Below are positions 11,656 through 24,900 of a DNA stretch of 64,000 nucleotides, in pieces. The notes below the pieces were generated by a model. The model saw only the letters and a program-made list of their open reading frames with translations. It was not told the DNA's origin and did no database searches. Positions within the stretch are counted from its first letter, which is position 1. Every line of letters begins with the position of its first letter. The position numbers and the translations under genes were made by a program. The stretch is from Phallus indusiatus (Eukaryota > Basidiomycota > Agaricomycetes > Phallales > Phallaceae), in assembly GCA_027605045.1 (NCBI GenBank), contig JAQFWX010000005.1:1612001-1676000 (forward strand), read 5' to 3'.

Positions 11656-13303
11656 CTTCCTAGGGAAAGTAAAATGGGTGATCTAATATCCAACGAAACA
11701 CGCGCAGTGAAAGCAGTTTATATGCACGATGCAGCCCTGTTCTCTGAAGATTGCCGAGGATTCACGTTGAGCCTGTGAAGCCTCTGGATGGACGTCGAAT
11801 GTCTTCTTAGGCACAATCATGTAGGGTACGCGTGCTGGTTAATGTTTTCCAAGAGAATTAAGTCCTGAAACCCTTCTCTGTCAAACTAGAAGCCTCAATG
11901 AACAGTTGGATATGAAACCGCAATTGACACCGAGTATGTGACAGTGGCCACTGACAAGATGCTGTTGGCGAGAGCAGTTACAAGGCCCACAGAACATGAG
12001 TAAGCTTCACGTTGAAGTGAGTTGATAACCATGCGAGACATCAGGAACAAAAGTGCCACGGTAGAGGCCGTTTTGACAGAATCAACAAGAGGTCCCGGAT
12101 GAAGACGAAGACGCCCCTTGATCAACGAGTCACGACTCGTCGGGTTCAAAAGATCTTTGACGTGCCTGTGCCAGTCTAGACGGTGCTAGAAGGTCCTGGG
12201 TGTCGTATGGGAATTGATGTTCCTCGCTCATTCTAGCATTAGCGCAAGTTCATTAAAATTGACAGTTTGGTTGTTGGAAGGTGAAGGCACAGTAGGGTTG
12301 AGGCTTTAGCTAAGCGGAGAATTTATGTAAGCTCAGTTTACCTAATCGAATGACTTGCACCCAATCACCACCGTCCACACCGCTCATGATCAGTGGGCTA
12401 TGACAGCTTGTTGAAGTTTGCCTCATTCTTCTGGTTTATCTCATTAATTTTTGTAAGGTTCCATTCAATGTTTACCTACTGCCGACATCGAGTATGGCTA
12501 TCACGACTCACACAGGGGTACCGCGTATCGTTTACTAAATGTCGAGCAGCGCAAGGGCAGCGTTTTTAGTGCAAAGATTGTTTTGATATGGGAATACCTC
12601 GGGCTTATGGAGCAACATTTCCCTTCCGGTTAATACCGTACATACTATTGCGCAGAGTGGCTCCGGTTTATGGCACAAAAAGGAGGATGATGAATTCGAA
12701 CAAGTACTCGACATTTTGAATTCTTGGTTTTACATGGATAAATTAGGTGAAAGCAAAAGTGGATAATGTTTTCCAATGTTTCGTACAAATCTATCCATCC
12801 TTTGCATGTAAAGCTGTAAAGCTTTGGATTAAAGTTCACAATCTATAAAGGGTGCGAGTTTACCTTGAGTAAGCCATCATATGAGAGTATACGTGTATAT
12901 ATGATTTTGTGAGATACTTGATGGTTATTGTTTAGACTGGGAAATAGTATATCACGATCATCGCGCGCGCGTGAGATTCCTATTAATATGTCGAAGGCTC
13001 TCAGGACTAAAATAAAGCAAGGTTTTAAACAATGATAGACTTATTGTAGTGTAATACCCGCATTTTCATAGATTAATCCGTTGAAAATGAACATGCAATT
13101 ATTCGCTGGCACGAATGAGTTGAGATAAAATTCTGATTATCATCAAAAAATTAATCGGTCAATCTGAATGGGGCACAAAAAAGATAGGGCCATGTGTGAT
13201 TTATTTCATTTTTGTACGATCCAAATAATTAAACATGAGAATCCGAAGAAGGGACATTAGAGTCAAATTAATTACGGACAGCCCCCTCGAGTAATGTCTA
13301 CCT
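11656..13303. other. Intergenic stretch between the two secreted-protein genes
   Basis: Contains the promoter of secreted protein A at its left edge. A minus-strand ORF at 12149-11895 (84 codons, with a hydrophobic segment VALLFLMSRMVI and another SILSVATVTYSVSIAV) is the only stretch with some protein-like character, possibly a remnant of a multi-pass membrane protein. No exon neighbours could be joined to it. Nothing else recognised. Confidence 0.45.
11718..11725 (-). promoter_or_regulatory. TATA box of secreted protein A
   Basis: CATATAAA on the minus strand, 63-70 nt upstream of the start codon at 11655. The paralogue at 14066 has a weaker AT-rich motif (GATAAAAAGG, near 14135) at a matching distance, which supports a short leader for both genes. 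Confidence 0.45.
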
Positions 13304-14066
13304 TTAAGAGTGGCTGGTACTATTGGCAATGGATTGAATTAGTGATAATACAATATTTCAAATTGTGGATGACATACCCAACGGCCCAGTTGAGGGTTGT
13401 GTCGGCGCTTTGGCAGATACCTTCGGGGAAGAAGGGTTGGTTTGGTGGGAAGCAAGCAGCGGCGGCAGCTTCACCGTTGGTTCCCTAATAAGAAAAATGT
13501 CAGTATCGGTGTTCGACGTAGAGTGGCAACGATATTTACGAGGTCAGTCCAGCATTCAGCGAGAGTTCCGGGAGATAAGTTTCGGAAGAACATTGAGCAA
13601 GTGTTGAAACTGAGAGTTTGCTGGGTGCCAGAAGCAACTTCAAAGAACGGAGAGTTCACTTCAGACTCGAGGATGGTGATCGCATTAGCGATGGTGTCGC
13701 AGTCAGCTTGGATGGGGGGAAGAATGCCAGTTTCAGTAGTGCAAGCAGTGTTGCCTATAATCGATAACTTCAATATGACAATAATTGAGAAATGCTAAAT
13801 CACTAACAAGCTGTCTCGCAAACATTGACAATGTCCGGTGTGGTGGTTGTTTGTCTCTTTGCAACACCAGGGCAGGAGTGGGTGGTTTGAGTAAGCTCAA
13901 TACCGTTGACTTGCAACTTCTGGGTTGAGACGAGAGTAGCACCAGGACAGAGGGATGCTGAAGTGTCAGAACAGTAAGCAAATCATGAACAGCCTATTAA
14001 AGATAGTGACAGACCTGCAGCACTGCCGGCAAGGAGGGCTACAAGACTGAACAATTTGAAAGACAT
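13304..14066 (-). CDS. Small secreted cysteine-rich protein B (orphan family)
   Basis: Function unknown; paralogue of the gene at 10643-11655. Exons 14066-14015, 13957-13808, 13754-13540, 13484-13378, 13319-13304 give 179 residues with consistent phases. The start MSFKLFSLVALLAGSAA is a signal peptide. The mature part has ten cysteines: SLCPG, HSCPG, NVCETACNTAC, QADC, FNTC, AEC, AACFPP, GIC. A possible dibasic cleavage site (AKRQ) follows the second cysteine. The last exon is 16 nt (THS plus stop after a split Gly); the matching exon in the paralogue (AAHS, also 16 nt) is strong evidence that it is real. Without that final intron the ORF would continue to a stop at 13320 with unconserved sequence. 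Introns are 53-58 nt. Confidence 0.77.
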
Positions 14067-16305
14067 AGTGTGTAGGAGATGAGTCTTAAGGTAAGAGGTG
14101 AATACCACGGCCTAGAGCTGACGAAAGTGACCTTTTTATCTGTACTCGGCAATTAGAATCCGCCCAATTCAATCAGGGCAATTTTACACGTGAACAGACA
14201 GATGTGAACTGATGATAGATGTCGAGAAAGGGTCAATGCAGTACTGGACCGTCCTGAGAGGTACAAGTGTGCTGATACATGACAGGTCGGACCCAGGCAT
14301 GAGCGATCCAGGTCGAAGATATGGATTAGGGTGTTACCATCATAGCAAAACGGCGACCAGTTAGATGTAAGGGCATAAACTTGAAACGTTTGAAATAATG
14401 ATATTCAATGTAAGTAAACGAATCATCTTTGTAGTTTTAAAGAAAGACCGACATACCCGCTGATTATATAGCAATAACGAACACTGCTATTCGCCGGTGA
14501 TGATAAAGATTATACTTCTAGAACATAGTGGCTACAAACCAGTCGTCGTTTATTTCCAACCTAGAATCTACAAATTATTTTTAATGAAAACAGGTTAGAA
14601 TTGGATAATCCAGGTACCAGTCATTTAACTATTATTTTTGAGTCCCATGTGTGGCAAATAGGTCCTCGTCCATTGCGTTGAATAGTTCGTGCCTGCCGAA
14701 AGATATAGTTGATAACCGGTGTTATCACAGCAAAGGAGATCGCTTAGGATATTAGCATAGCTGTAAAATAATGGCTGCAAAATAATGGGACAAAAATATT
14801 TGGTCTGGATAAAGCTCTTACATAACCTGAAACGACGGTCGTCTCTTTTTCCGAAGATAAACATCAGGTTTTCAGGTTGAAAATACAAATTTCCACGCGC
14901 GAACTTCAGATTTCCACGCATGAGTATATGAAAGACCAGACCCGTGATACGCCCAACTCATTTCGTGGATAAAATGTCCACTTGTCGGAATTTCCAATGC
15001 AGAAGTTGATGCTGCGCCAGTGAGCCCAGTCGGCGGATTGGGGGTACAGTGAAAGGCCGGAGCGATAATTAAGGTCAAAAACCCGTATGGCCCGTCTTCC
15101 CGCCATCAGTGATAATGCTGTAAGTCATCATCCATGTCAAGCTCAACGTGATGGATAAGAGTCACCGGCTCGCTGATGACAGTTCCCGTTTCAGCGGCAA
15201 GTAACAAACAGGCCAAACGGGGATCCAATCGTTGTGGGCCATGTGCATCGTTCAATCGTATTTCTCGCAAATGTCGATAGATCAGGCTCGAAAGTGTGGG
15301 TGTGAGCGAACTGAAAAGAACGTTTGAATGGGGATCAAAACTTTGTCTGGTTGTCACCGCGTCACGTGCATCGTGTCACTTGTCACAATGTACACATGGG
15401 GCTATTTTTAGGACATACGGAGAACAAAGAAAGTTCGATTTTCAGGCTTCCTGCGTCGTTTGGCTTTATCGTTGAGAAAGTGCATAAGTAACCTTGTTGG
15501 AAAAAGGGGGCCGCAGTCATGAGATAGTTAGGAAGCCCGAAAACCATCTTTCAGTCAAGGAAAACCGATCCAGTTAATTTGTCGGCCTTACGCATAAGAG
15601 TAGACTTTCAAAGTTCTGACATAGTATAATAATAAGTCCTTCTTTCTCGCCTGAACACTGACGTCAGGTCTCTTGTTGAACTGTCCGATGATGACGTAGG
15701 CAGAATGGGTCGCTGCACGAAGAGACTTCATGCTATTCTCTGCAACGTTCGAAAAATAACAGTTCGACGAATCAGGAACAAACGTCAAGGATCCCAAAGA
15801 AACAGATTATGTTGAAGAACCTTCTCAGCCAGTCAGAATTTAGACAATCCATGTGAATTTCCCTCATCATTGTTGGAGTAGGCACAGCATCCGAGGATCC
15901 AGCCATGTAGTACCGTACTAATCAGCAAAACCACACAATCCAGGAAACCTGTCAAAGTTACTGAGACCTAAACACATTCATTGAAGACAGTTTAATGGTG
16001 CTACACCACAAGCTGTCAGCGAGTGGCGCCGAGATGTATCCGCCAATGACAGGCATCCATCTCCTGCCAGGAGGGAGACCGACGTACGAAAGTGATCGAC
16101 TACAATGCCTTTCGTGCATTACAAAACGTGTACTCCACGAGGTTTATCGGGTTTCCCGATATCGCTACAATGGACATGGGTCCAGAACAGATAAAGAAGA
16201 AGAAAGCTCTGTTTGGTAATAAAAGAATATACTCATGGGTACAGGCAGAAGCTTCGTGTTAGATATGTCGTTCCTGAACGAACATCATGAAGTCCATAAC
16301 TTCGG
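14067..16305. other. Intergenic stretch, possible gene debris
   Basis: About 2.2 kb between secreted protein B and the XPG-like nuclease. On the minus strand 15357-14872 is a single frame with one internal stop at 15106-15108 (84 codons, stop, then 68 more). It looks more protein-like than the surroundings but matches no family I recognise, so it may be a decayed gene. Nothing else supported. Confidence 0.4.
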
Positions 16306-18420
16306 CTACATTGTGGGATTATCGTTGAAATAATTACCAGTGAGCGCAGTCGAATAGTCCCATTCCGCCATAGCAGCTCGAAAAACACGGTGCTTTTCTA
16401 GAAGGGAGATAACGGAATTGTTATCAACTTCCTTTTGTCGCAACGATTCCGGACTAGGCACAGGAGGAAGCGTTTCAAATACCGAACGTGCCATTGCCAC
16501 TTGTTGCAGATACTCATCACGGGGTTGTCGAGGAATGAATTTTGGTTCTTTAGCAATGATATTTTCAATGCGATGGTGGGTCTGAATAAGCTTAATAGCC
16601 CGGCTCGGGCCCAAATTTTTTATCCTTTGAGAGAAGTCCGTTCCTAAAAGTAGTGCAAAATCAACGAAGCTGGCGCGGTCCAACTTTAAAACCCGCCGAA
16701 TCTCGGCACCTGATACAAGTATAAGAGGAGCTTGCCGATTGGTTATATTGCGCAACAAAGGAACTTCAAAAATAAGCACATCCTGTGAAATACTCTAATA
16801 TGAGTCTCAACTTCAACACCCCAAAATGAGTTCGAAAGGTTTACCGTGTCTTCACTGGCGACATAATCGGCAAGTCCTTGATGAACCAAAGAAGCCGCTA
16901 AGGCTTCGGCTTCGTAAGGTCCAACAGCATCAATACACGGAATACCCATAGCCCGAAGTATTTCTTTGCTCTCTTCGTAGGTGTTAAATGTGGGTGGGTT
17001 ATTTCTCTTTTCATAGGATTTAGTCAGGCTTTCGCTACGCTCTGCCAGCGTAGTTAGGGTTTCTTCGGCGGATTGTAGAGACGAAGCGTCAGTAAGAGAG
17101 TCCCAGAGTTTGCCCTCCTCAGCAGTGAGTTGCATCTGATTTTTGGACATCGCGTATTGTTCTTCGGCACCTTCAATGGGCGTTTCTGCTGCCAGTACGG
17201 GTAATTCCACCATGGGTGTTTGTATAATGACCGGTACACTTGTTTCATATTTTCGGAATAATGACACTAAATTCCGAATAAATCGAGGGGATCTGGTTGT
17301 TTCTTATTAAAAGAAGTTGGGGAACAGAAAACCTCGGTCAGTTATTTGCATTTATGATGATTTGGATATATCTCACCTTGCATTTCGTGTTTTTGGGCGT
17401 TGATCGTAGCAAGTACGTCTTCGTAATCGCTTGGCAAAATATCGTGACTTCTAAGCATTCTCTCGTCGGAGGTTTCATGTAAGTATAAATATTCGTCTAA
17501 AGGTTCTGAAGGAGTTGATGCTTGGGCATCGTCCAAGATATTCTTCAAATTATCTTCCCAGTACGCATTTTGAGTAGAATCAGAACCAACTCGTGTCAAG
17601 GAAGATTCATCTGCTATATGAGTACTGTCAAATTCTTCAAGCTACAGTTGGTCAGCTGAGAAATATGCAAAAAAGGGAATATTTGCCTTAGCTCTTGATT
17701 TGTCCCATGAGGCTTTCGACGGAGAAGATGGAAGAAAGTCGTCATCATTCAGTCTGGGCATATCCGTATAGATTTCCCCAAGATGTAGTCTCAGATGAAC
17801 TGATGACGGGGAGGGAACTGTGATAGAACGTCTGAGGACTTTCGTCCACTTGATCTGTTCTTTCTCGGAGAGCTCTCGAAAGTCTTTTAGTAGACCCTCG
17901 AGCTGATGAAGTCGTTTTAGTCGATCAGCCTCCATTATGCCCCGAGCCAGAGTCATTTTCTGCATTCTTCTCCGACGTTCACGCTAAGGAATGTCTGAGA
18001 AGTACATATATATAACACAGTTTAGACACGATCAAACGCACCTCCACATCCTTTGCCATATTTCGTCCTTCTCCATCGAAAACGCAAATTACGCCCACCC
18101 CAGAGTCTTTTAACTCTCTAATGAGGCGATACCACCCGAGAATATGACGACCCGCGTACGGCATCGGCGAGAAGTGAAATCGTTGGGTGATTAGTGTCCC
18201 ATCTCTACAATCATTCGGCCTGTGAAACCTTGGAGAAAGGACGCGTAAAGATACTGATATTCACATTGCAATCGTCTTTCCGGATAGCGACTTTAGTCGA
18301 TGTGGCAATTCTTTGATAGCTTCGGCGCTGCAATAAGAGTAAGCCGGGAAGATTCCGTTCACATTGACATTTTATTTACCAGAACTTTTGAACAAACGGT
18401 GTTAATCCCAGCACACCCAT
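16306..18420 (-). CDS. XPG/Rad2-family nuclease-like protein (PIN-like fold), intact
   Basis: Structure-specific 5' nuclease family (FEN1/XPG/EXO1 relatives), in the basidiomycete subgroup. Exons 18420-18380, 18327-18265, 18204-18042, 17983-17687, 17641-17377, 17302-16845, 16782-16306; phases agree, 587 residues. The N-terminus MGVLGLTPFVQKF is the classic XPG start; then TIAIDGTLITQRFHF (first metal aspartate), CVFDGEGRN, GPYEAEALAASL (two acidic ligands), YVASEDTDVL and LLLGTDFSQRIKNLGP (helix-hairpin-helix region). All expected acidic residues are present, so it is probably active in DNA repair or flap processing in the nucleus. Between exons 4 and 5 an in-frame TAG at 17644-17642 is removed if a 45-nt GC-AG intron (17686-17642, branch-like CTGAC) is spliced; otherwise the gene carries a nonsense mutation. 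It is divergent from the ABC transporter. Confidence 0.87.
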
Positions 18421-18979
18421 AAGCAGGACAACATCCAACAAACATCCGACAAAAAAATGGGTAACAAACGCGTGACATGGTCAAACGCCCGCTTATGCAC
18501 GTTACTGATTCCGACAGCATATTTTGCCATTCGGCTTCTGTTCTATAAGTAGACTAAATCCGTACAAAATGACACATATTATTCGTCCTGTATTTTTACT
18601 CCACGACTTTACCCATTACGAGAGGGGCGCATGATGATTCAAATTCGAGCGCTAAAACAGCGTCACCTTGTGTCACACGTGAGAAGCGACTGTACTCACA
18701 ATGTTTTTTTATCCTCATTTTATTTCGAACAATTTGCGTTAAGCTGTACAGACTGAACCTTGCAATCTTTCTTTGATTTTACCAAAGATGACTATACATA
18801 TTCATGCTTTCACGAGGTAAGTTGTAATCGTCAAAAAATTTCCAATCTGATAGCCGATCCCGGCTTGTAGTTTCCGAGCAATGAGTCATTATCTCGAAAC
18901 TTTTGAATTTTTAATTCTTTCAGGTTCCGGACATCTCCTGCGTTATAACCCAGCACTCAAAGGACGATAGGACGCTGGA
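18421..18979. promoter_or_regulatory. Shared divergent promoter region (nuclease / ABC transporter)
   Basis: 559 bp separate the two start codons, so both promoters must lie here. The region is AT-rich with several TATA-like and CCAAT-poor segments and no ORF of interest. No specific factor site is claimed. Confidence 0.5.
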
Positions 18980-21900
18980 ATGACGCGGACTGTTGCTCAA
19001 GAACTGTTCAGCGCAACTTTTTTCATCGATGACTCCGGCGTCTCTTTAAACAATACTGGAAGTCAAGTATCAATTGAGTAAGTTTGCATCCGTCATCCCG
19101 GAGAGGTACAATTTGCAAAGCGCTCTTTAGTTCCTCTATTTTCAAAGAAAATTTGATATGGCCAGCATATGTCGTGTTAGGATGCATTGTACTGCGATTA
19201 TTCAACGTTGTCTCTCAAGCAAGGTGGCAAACGAGGTGGCTACAAAAGGAGGGCTACAACGGTCTTAAAAACTCGGATATCAGCGGATATGTAGTCTCAG
19301 GCTCTTATCTCGAAAAGTTCAAGAAGAATTTGAAGCGTCTTGGAATTCCCATTGTCGTCTCTCGTGCTCTGCGTTTGATCGGTATTGTCTTGTTGGTAGT
19401 TGTCAGCTTTCTGACACTTGGACAACATCCGAACTATCAGGATAAGCTGGTACAAATTGAACTCATTCATTTAGCACTTTACGTTGGTCATTGGTTTTTT
19501 GAACTGAAGCTATTGACCGAACCTTGCTTATAGGTGTTCCAGCTAGTCTTAGCCGTGCTTACGCTGTTGCCGGCTCGATTCGCGGAAGCAGCAAACGATG
19601 ATCTAACGATCGTCTTATTGAGCTTCTCCCTGGTTTACTTGTATCGGGACATTTACCCATTTTTTACCTATGCCTTGGCACCCGAAGACTCGGCTGCAGG
19701 GCAGCTTCTTTGGTTTCGAGTGGGATTAATTCTCATTACAGGAATACTAATACCTCTCTTCACGCCGCGCCAATATAAGCCTCTAGACCCTTTAGTATGT
19801 TCTTTCCTCCTTCAATGCAAACTATCTGAGACTCGAGGCCTTGTTTAGAATCCACAAAAAGATCTCAGTCCTGAGCAAACCGCTTCTTTGGCATCCTTTT
19901 TCACCTGGTCTTACATGGATCCATTAGTCTGGAAAGCTGCTCGATCTTCCAACTTAGAATACGAAGATCTTCCTCCAATAGCAGACTACGATAGAGCAGA
20001 ATACTTGGCAGCAAGGAGTCAAAAGGTCAGAAGCTTTGCTTAGTCTTGACGATTTCAGTTGAATATTTGCTTCAGATTTTTAAGCGTTATTTTGCTAAGA
20101 AAAGACATATTTTCTTGGCACTAATGAGGATATTCTGTATGTCCTACGGTTTATCTAATTTGTGCTTTTGGCGAGATTATTTTGTCCTTCAGCGAAAGAA
20201 GCTGTCATATTGTCGTTTGCGACCATTCTGAAGGTAAGTTGGACTGCTTGGAAAACAATGGAACTGTCAAGTCAAATTTAATGTATCTCAGTCAACGGCC
20301 AACTTTATATCACCGTTGGCCCTAAATCAACTATTGTTGTACATTCAAGATAGCTCTAATGCATATTATCGTCCATGGACATGGGTATTAATCATGTTCT
20401 TGGGGCCAATGGTGAGACCGACATCTATTCTTGCTGCTCGTCCTATTTAACTGCCTTCAGGCTAGTTGCATTGCGTTTGAGTACTACATTTATAAGATGG
20501 TACATAATTTCAATCAGATTGTTATGAATCAGAAACAAACTCAGTATTTCTTTATAGATGCACGTGACTGTCCAGCTTGAGGGTATCCTTACGCAGCTTG
20601 TCTTTGACCATTCTTTGCAAATTAGAGTCAAAGAAGAAAAAGACCCAAGTGCGATTTCTTCAGCCTTCAAACATATTTGATCCAACCTTGAATTCACGCG
20701 GATTGTATTTAGAACAGGATAAGGGCAAGGCTAAGGATTCTGCAGAATCCTCGCCGCGGACCAAAACGAGAGGAAGCAATCTGGTCGGAAAAATCAACAA
20801 TTTAATTACTACCGATTTGCTGAACATCACGTCTGGTCGTCATTTTATCTACGTCTGTACGTTATATGAGACATGTTCACTGACCTGTACTCATTTCATT
20901 TATTTGAAAGTCATCACCGTCCCGCTTCACCTCCTTTATAGTCTTTGGTTCTTATACAAGCTTATAGGCTGGAGGTGACTTGTCGTTTATCTATGAAAGT
21001 CCTTGATTGACACTGTTTCAGTGCGCTGGTCGGAATGAGTTTCACAGTGATTACCATGCCCTTGCCAGCATACTTTTCAAAATATCTCCTCATTTTCCAA
21101 AAACGAAGACTAGAGAAAGTATGTCACATTTGTTCCTTGTCTTCTCAACCTGTGTCTTAAATTTCGCTCCAGACGGATGCAAGGGTACAGACAATTACAG
21201 ATGGTAAGCCGTATAAGAATTTTCGGTTATGAATACGATGATAACGTCCTTTCCTATTCAAGTATTGTCTGTTGCTAGAATGATTAAGCTTTTTGGATGG
21301 GAGGATAGAGTCAGCAAGCAGATCGAAGAAAAAAGAGAAGCCGAGTTGTCAGTTTTGAAAAAACGGCAATTATTGAGCGTTGTGAATTCAAACTTGAAGT
21401 AGGTTCTCCTTCAATACTTTATCGCCACTTCCAATAATCCGTGTTATAGCTATTTTCTTCCTCTGATTACTATGATCGGAACATTTGGCTGCTATGTACG
21501 CGATATGACTGTCATCCAGTTTGTCAGCATAATGATTCCGTTCCTCAAACAGACAATTATTCAAAAACAAACTTTAACGGCTGCGACTGTATTCAGCAGT
21601 ATTGCCGTTTTCTCATCTTTTAGAGAGGTGTTGTGGATGACGTTTTATTTCCTTCCTGAAATCCTAAACGGTTTGTCTTGTGTTCGAATGATTGCTATAA
21701 TGGATTCAAACTGCCTTATAGGTCATGTCTCATTATCCCGCATCAACAATTTCATAAAAAATGTGAGATTCTCTGTATTAGTTACATTCTACACGCACTG
21801 AGATATTTCTGCTCAGACGGAACTCTTGGACCGTTTATCAGAAGACAAGACACTCAACCCTGAGGCTGCGCTACCCCAGGATACTATCGGTTTCCGAAAT

Positions 21901-24900
21901 GCCAAGTTCACGTGGAGTAAAGACGATCTCGACAATCAAAATTCTGGAGAAGAACGCAAGTTTCAGCTGACTATCGAAAATGACGTAATGTTCCGCCGCG
22001 GTCAACTCAATCTCATTATTGGTCCTACCGGTAGCGGCAAGACCAGCTTGCTTATGGCTTTATTGGGTGTGTGGTTATATTATTTTAGGGGGGTACATGT
22101 GCTCAGTAGTTGATTTAGGCGAAATGCACTACTCTCCTATCGCGGATGACTCTGGTTACCGGCTTCCTCGTGATGGAGGAGTCGCCTTTGTGGCTCAAGA
22201 AGGCTGGGTACAAAGTGGTACGATTAAGGTAAACGAGTGTTATCTATCCGTTGACTTTATTAATTCTGTATTTTTAAAGGATAATATTTTGTTTGGGTCA
22301 GAGTTAGACGAAGAACGCTACAAAAAGGGCAAGCATTCTCAATTACTAGTATTTTGTAAAGAATTGAACCAAGACTGAGTGTCCACAGTCATATTTCAAA
22401 GCGGACTTGAGCAAGATTTAGCACTTTTTGAGGCCGGAGACGAAACGGAAATTGGAGAGAGAGGCTTCACTCTAAGGTACGCATATATCCTTAAACGTTA
22501 TTGGGATTTCGCGCGAACAAGTGGAGATGTACTAATGCTACATGCTGGCAGTGGTGGTCAAAATGCACGCGTGACGTTGGCGAGAGCTATATATTCTAAG
22601 GCGGAGATTATCTTAATTGACGATATCCTGGCTTGTCTGGACGTTCATACCGGGAAATTCATCGTCGACAATTGTTTCAACGGAGATTTGTTGAAAGGTC
22701 GGACGGTTATTCTGGTTGTAAGTATTCATCATTGGTGTTAGTCTGAATCGACTCTTCTTTAACTTTAATGTTCTCAGACTCATAACGTTTCTTTGGTGGC
22801 ACCCGTGGCGGACTTCGTCGTGTCGTTGGACATGAGCGGCCAGATTGCCAGTCAAGGAAATCTGAATGACGCTTTGTCCAAGAACGAAAGACTACTGGAA
22901 GAAGTCATGCAAGAACAAGGAACTTTCGAGAACGAAGAAAAAGCGGTTGTTAACCCTGACGCTAAAACAGACGTGGCAGAGAAGAAGGGCGGTAAACTCG
23001 TTCTTGCGGAAGAAGTTGCCATTGGGCATGTATCATGGGATGCGATGAAACTTTATTACTCCAATGCGGGCGGTTTTCTATATTGGTTCACCGTTGTTTC
23101 GACCATTCTCTTTTCAAAAGCTTTGACTTGCGTTGGGTCGTGGCTTTTAGGAAGATGGGCTGCCGATTATGAGAATCATCCACCTGAAAGCGTTTCGCCA
23201 TTTTTTTATTTGTCAGTGTATGGTGTTATAATGATATTCGAGGGTGTGCTTTACGCCGTTGGTATGTCCGTAGCAATCTTTGGTTCGATCAGGGTAAGTT
23301 CCAAAAGTTGATTTTGGTGTATTCACATTCATGATTATTTAGGCTTCGAGAGCACTTCATAGAATGCTTTCTACCAGTGTGCTTAGAACGACGCTTAGGT
23401 GGGTACTGCTCATCTAAACCGCCTTGGACACATTGAATCATTCATAGATGGCTTGACACGGTACCAACTGCACGTGTGATTGCGAGATGCACACAGGACA
23501 TTGCTGCCGTAGATGGACCTATAGCCAATTATACACAAGGCTGGGTATGCTCTATGCCACTGCGTTTTTCGTCTACTAGAAAATTATCTTCAGATCCTTA
23601 CGACCAGCGTTTTAATCACGAGTTTTGGGACCATCATGATTACAGTACCTAGATTCGTCATTCCAGGTTTTTTCATCGCCGTCTTAGGTTTCCTTTGCGG
23701 TCAACTATATATGAAAGCTCAACTTCCCATTAAAAGGCAGATGTCTAATCACCGGTCGCCTATTATAGCGCAAATGAATGCTATGATAACTGGAATAGGT
23801 GAGAAGATATCCTATCTGAACACATATATGTCCGCTCTGATGTACGTCTTGTTTTCCAGTTTCTATCCGAGCGTATGGGGCTGAGACGCCCTTCCGCAAG
23901 GACAATCTCAGACATATTGAGGGATATATCCGCCCCGCACGCGCATATTACGATTGCAACAGGTATATTCTTGGAATAATTTTTGGTTGTGTATAACTTA
24001 GATCTGGTTCTATAGATGGGTAGCTGTAAGGACTGAAGCTTTAGGAGCGACATTGGCAGCAGCTCTTGCGTTTTATATTTTGAACGATCGGTCGCAAAGT
24101 GCTAGTAGTGGTGGACTTGCTCTAGGCATGGCGGTGACCTTTTCATCGTGTATTCTTGATTGGGGTAAGTTGACGGGATGATTTGTTTGAATAGTAAGGC
24201 ATCTGTTTTCTGATCATTCGGATATTTAGTCCGGATTACAAATGATCTTGAAGTGCAAGGGAATAGGTCAGCATTTAGGTTTAAGCTTGATACTTATGCT
24301 TACGCTATGTGTTTTCAATAGTATTGAACGAATCGAGTCGTACGTTAACATCGTCCAGGAACCGAAACCTTCTGCATCCGGCGCACCGCCTGCTTATTGG
24401 CCTGCGTCCGGAAGTGTAGTTGTGGAAAATCTCTGTGCACGTTACTCAGCAGATTCTCCAGAGGTGAGTAAAATTAATTGCAATATTAAATGTTTTTGTC
24501 ATTCAATATAAATCCAGGTCTTACACAAACTTAACTTTACCATAAAGTCCGGTGAAAAAATTGGCGTAGTAGGAAGGACAGGCAGTGGAAAGTCGACGCT
24601 CACACTATCGCTCTTACGCTGTATTCCGACCGAAGGGAAGGTTTTATATGATGGTCTGGACACAGGAAAGATCAATCTTGAGAGCTTAAGAAGAAACATA
24701 ACCATTATTCCGCAACGGCCGGAACTTCTGACTGGTACACTTCGAGACAATCTGGACCCGTTTTCGGAGCACTCCGATACGACTTTGAATGATGCGCTAA
24801 GATTGTCTGGTTTATTTGCACTACAAGAACAGAATGATCAAGTGGCAAAATTATCGTTGGATAGTACAATTTCTAGCGGAGGATCAAACCTTTCCGTTGG

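Noticed and set aside
11895..12149. Minus-strand 84-codon ORF considered a third secreted paralogue
   Set aside because: Lacks the cysteine pattern and the signal peptide position of the two neighbours; hydrophobic segments suggest something else or chance.
14872..15357. Minus-strand frame with one stop, considered a gene
   Set aside because: No domain, no plausible splice partners and a stop in the middle; left as possible debris only.
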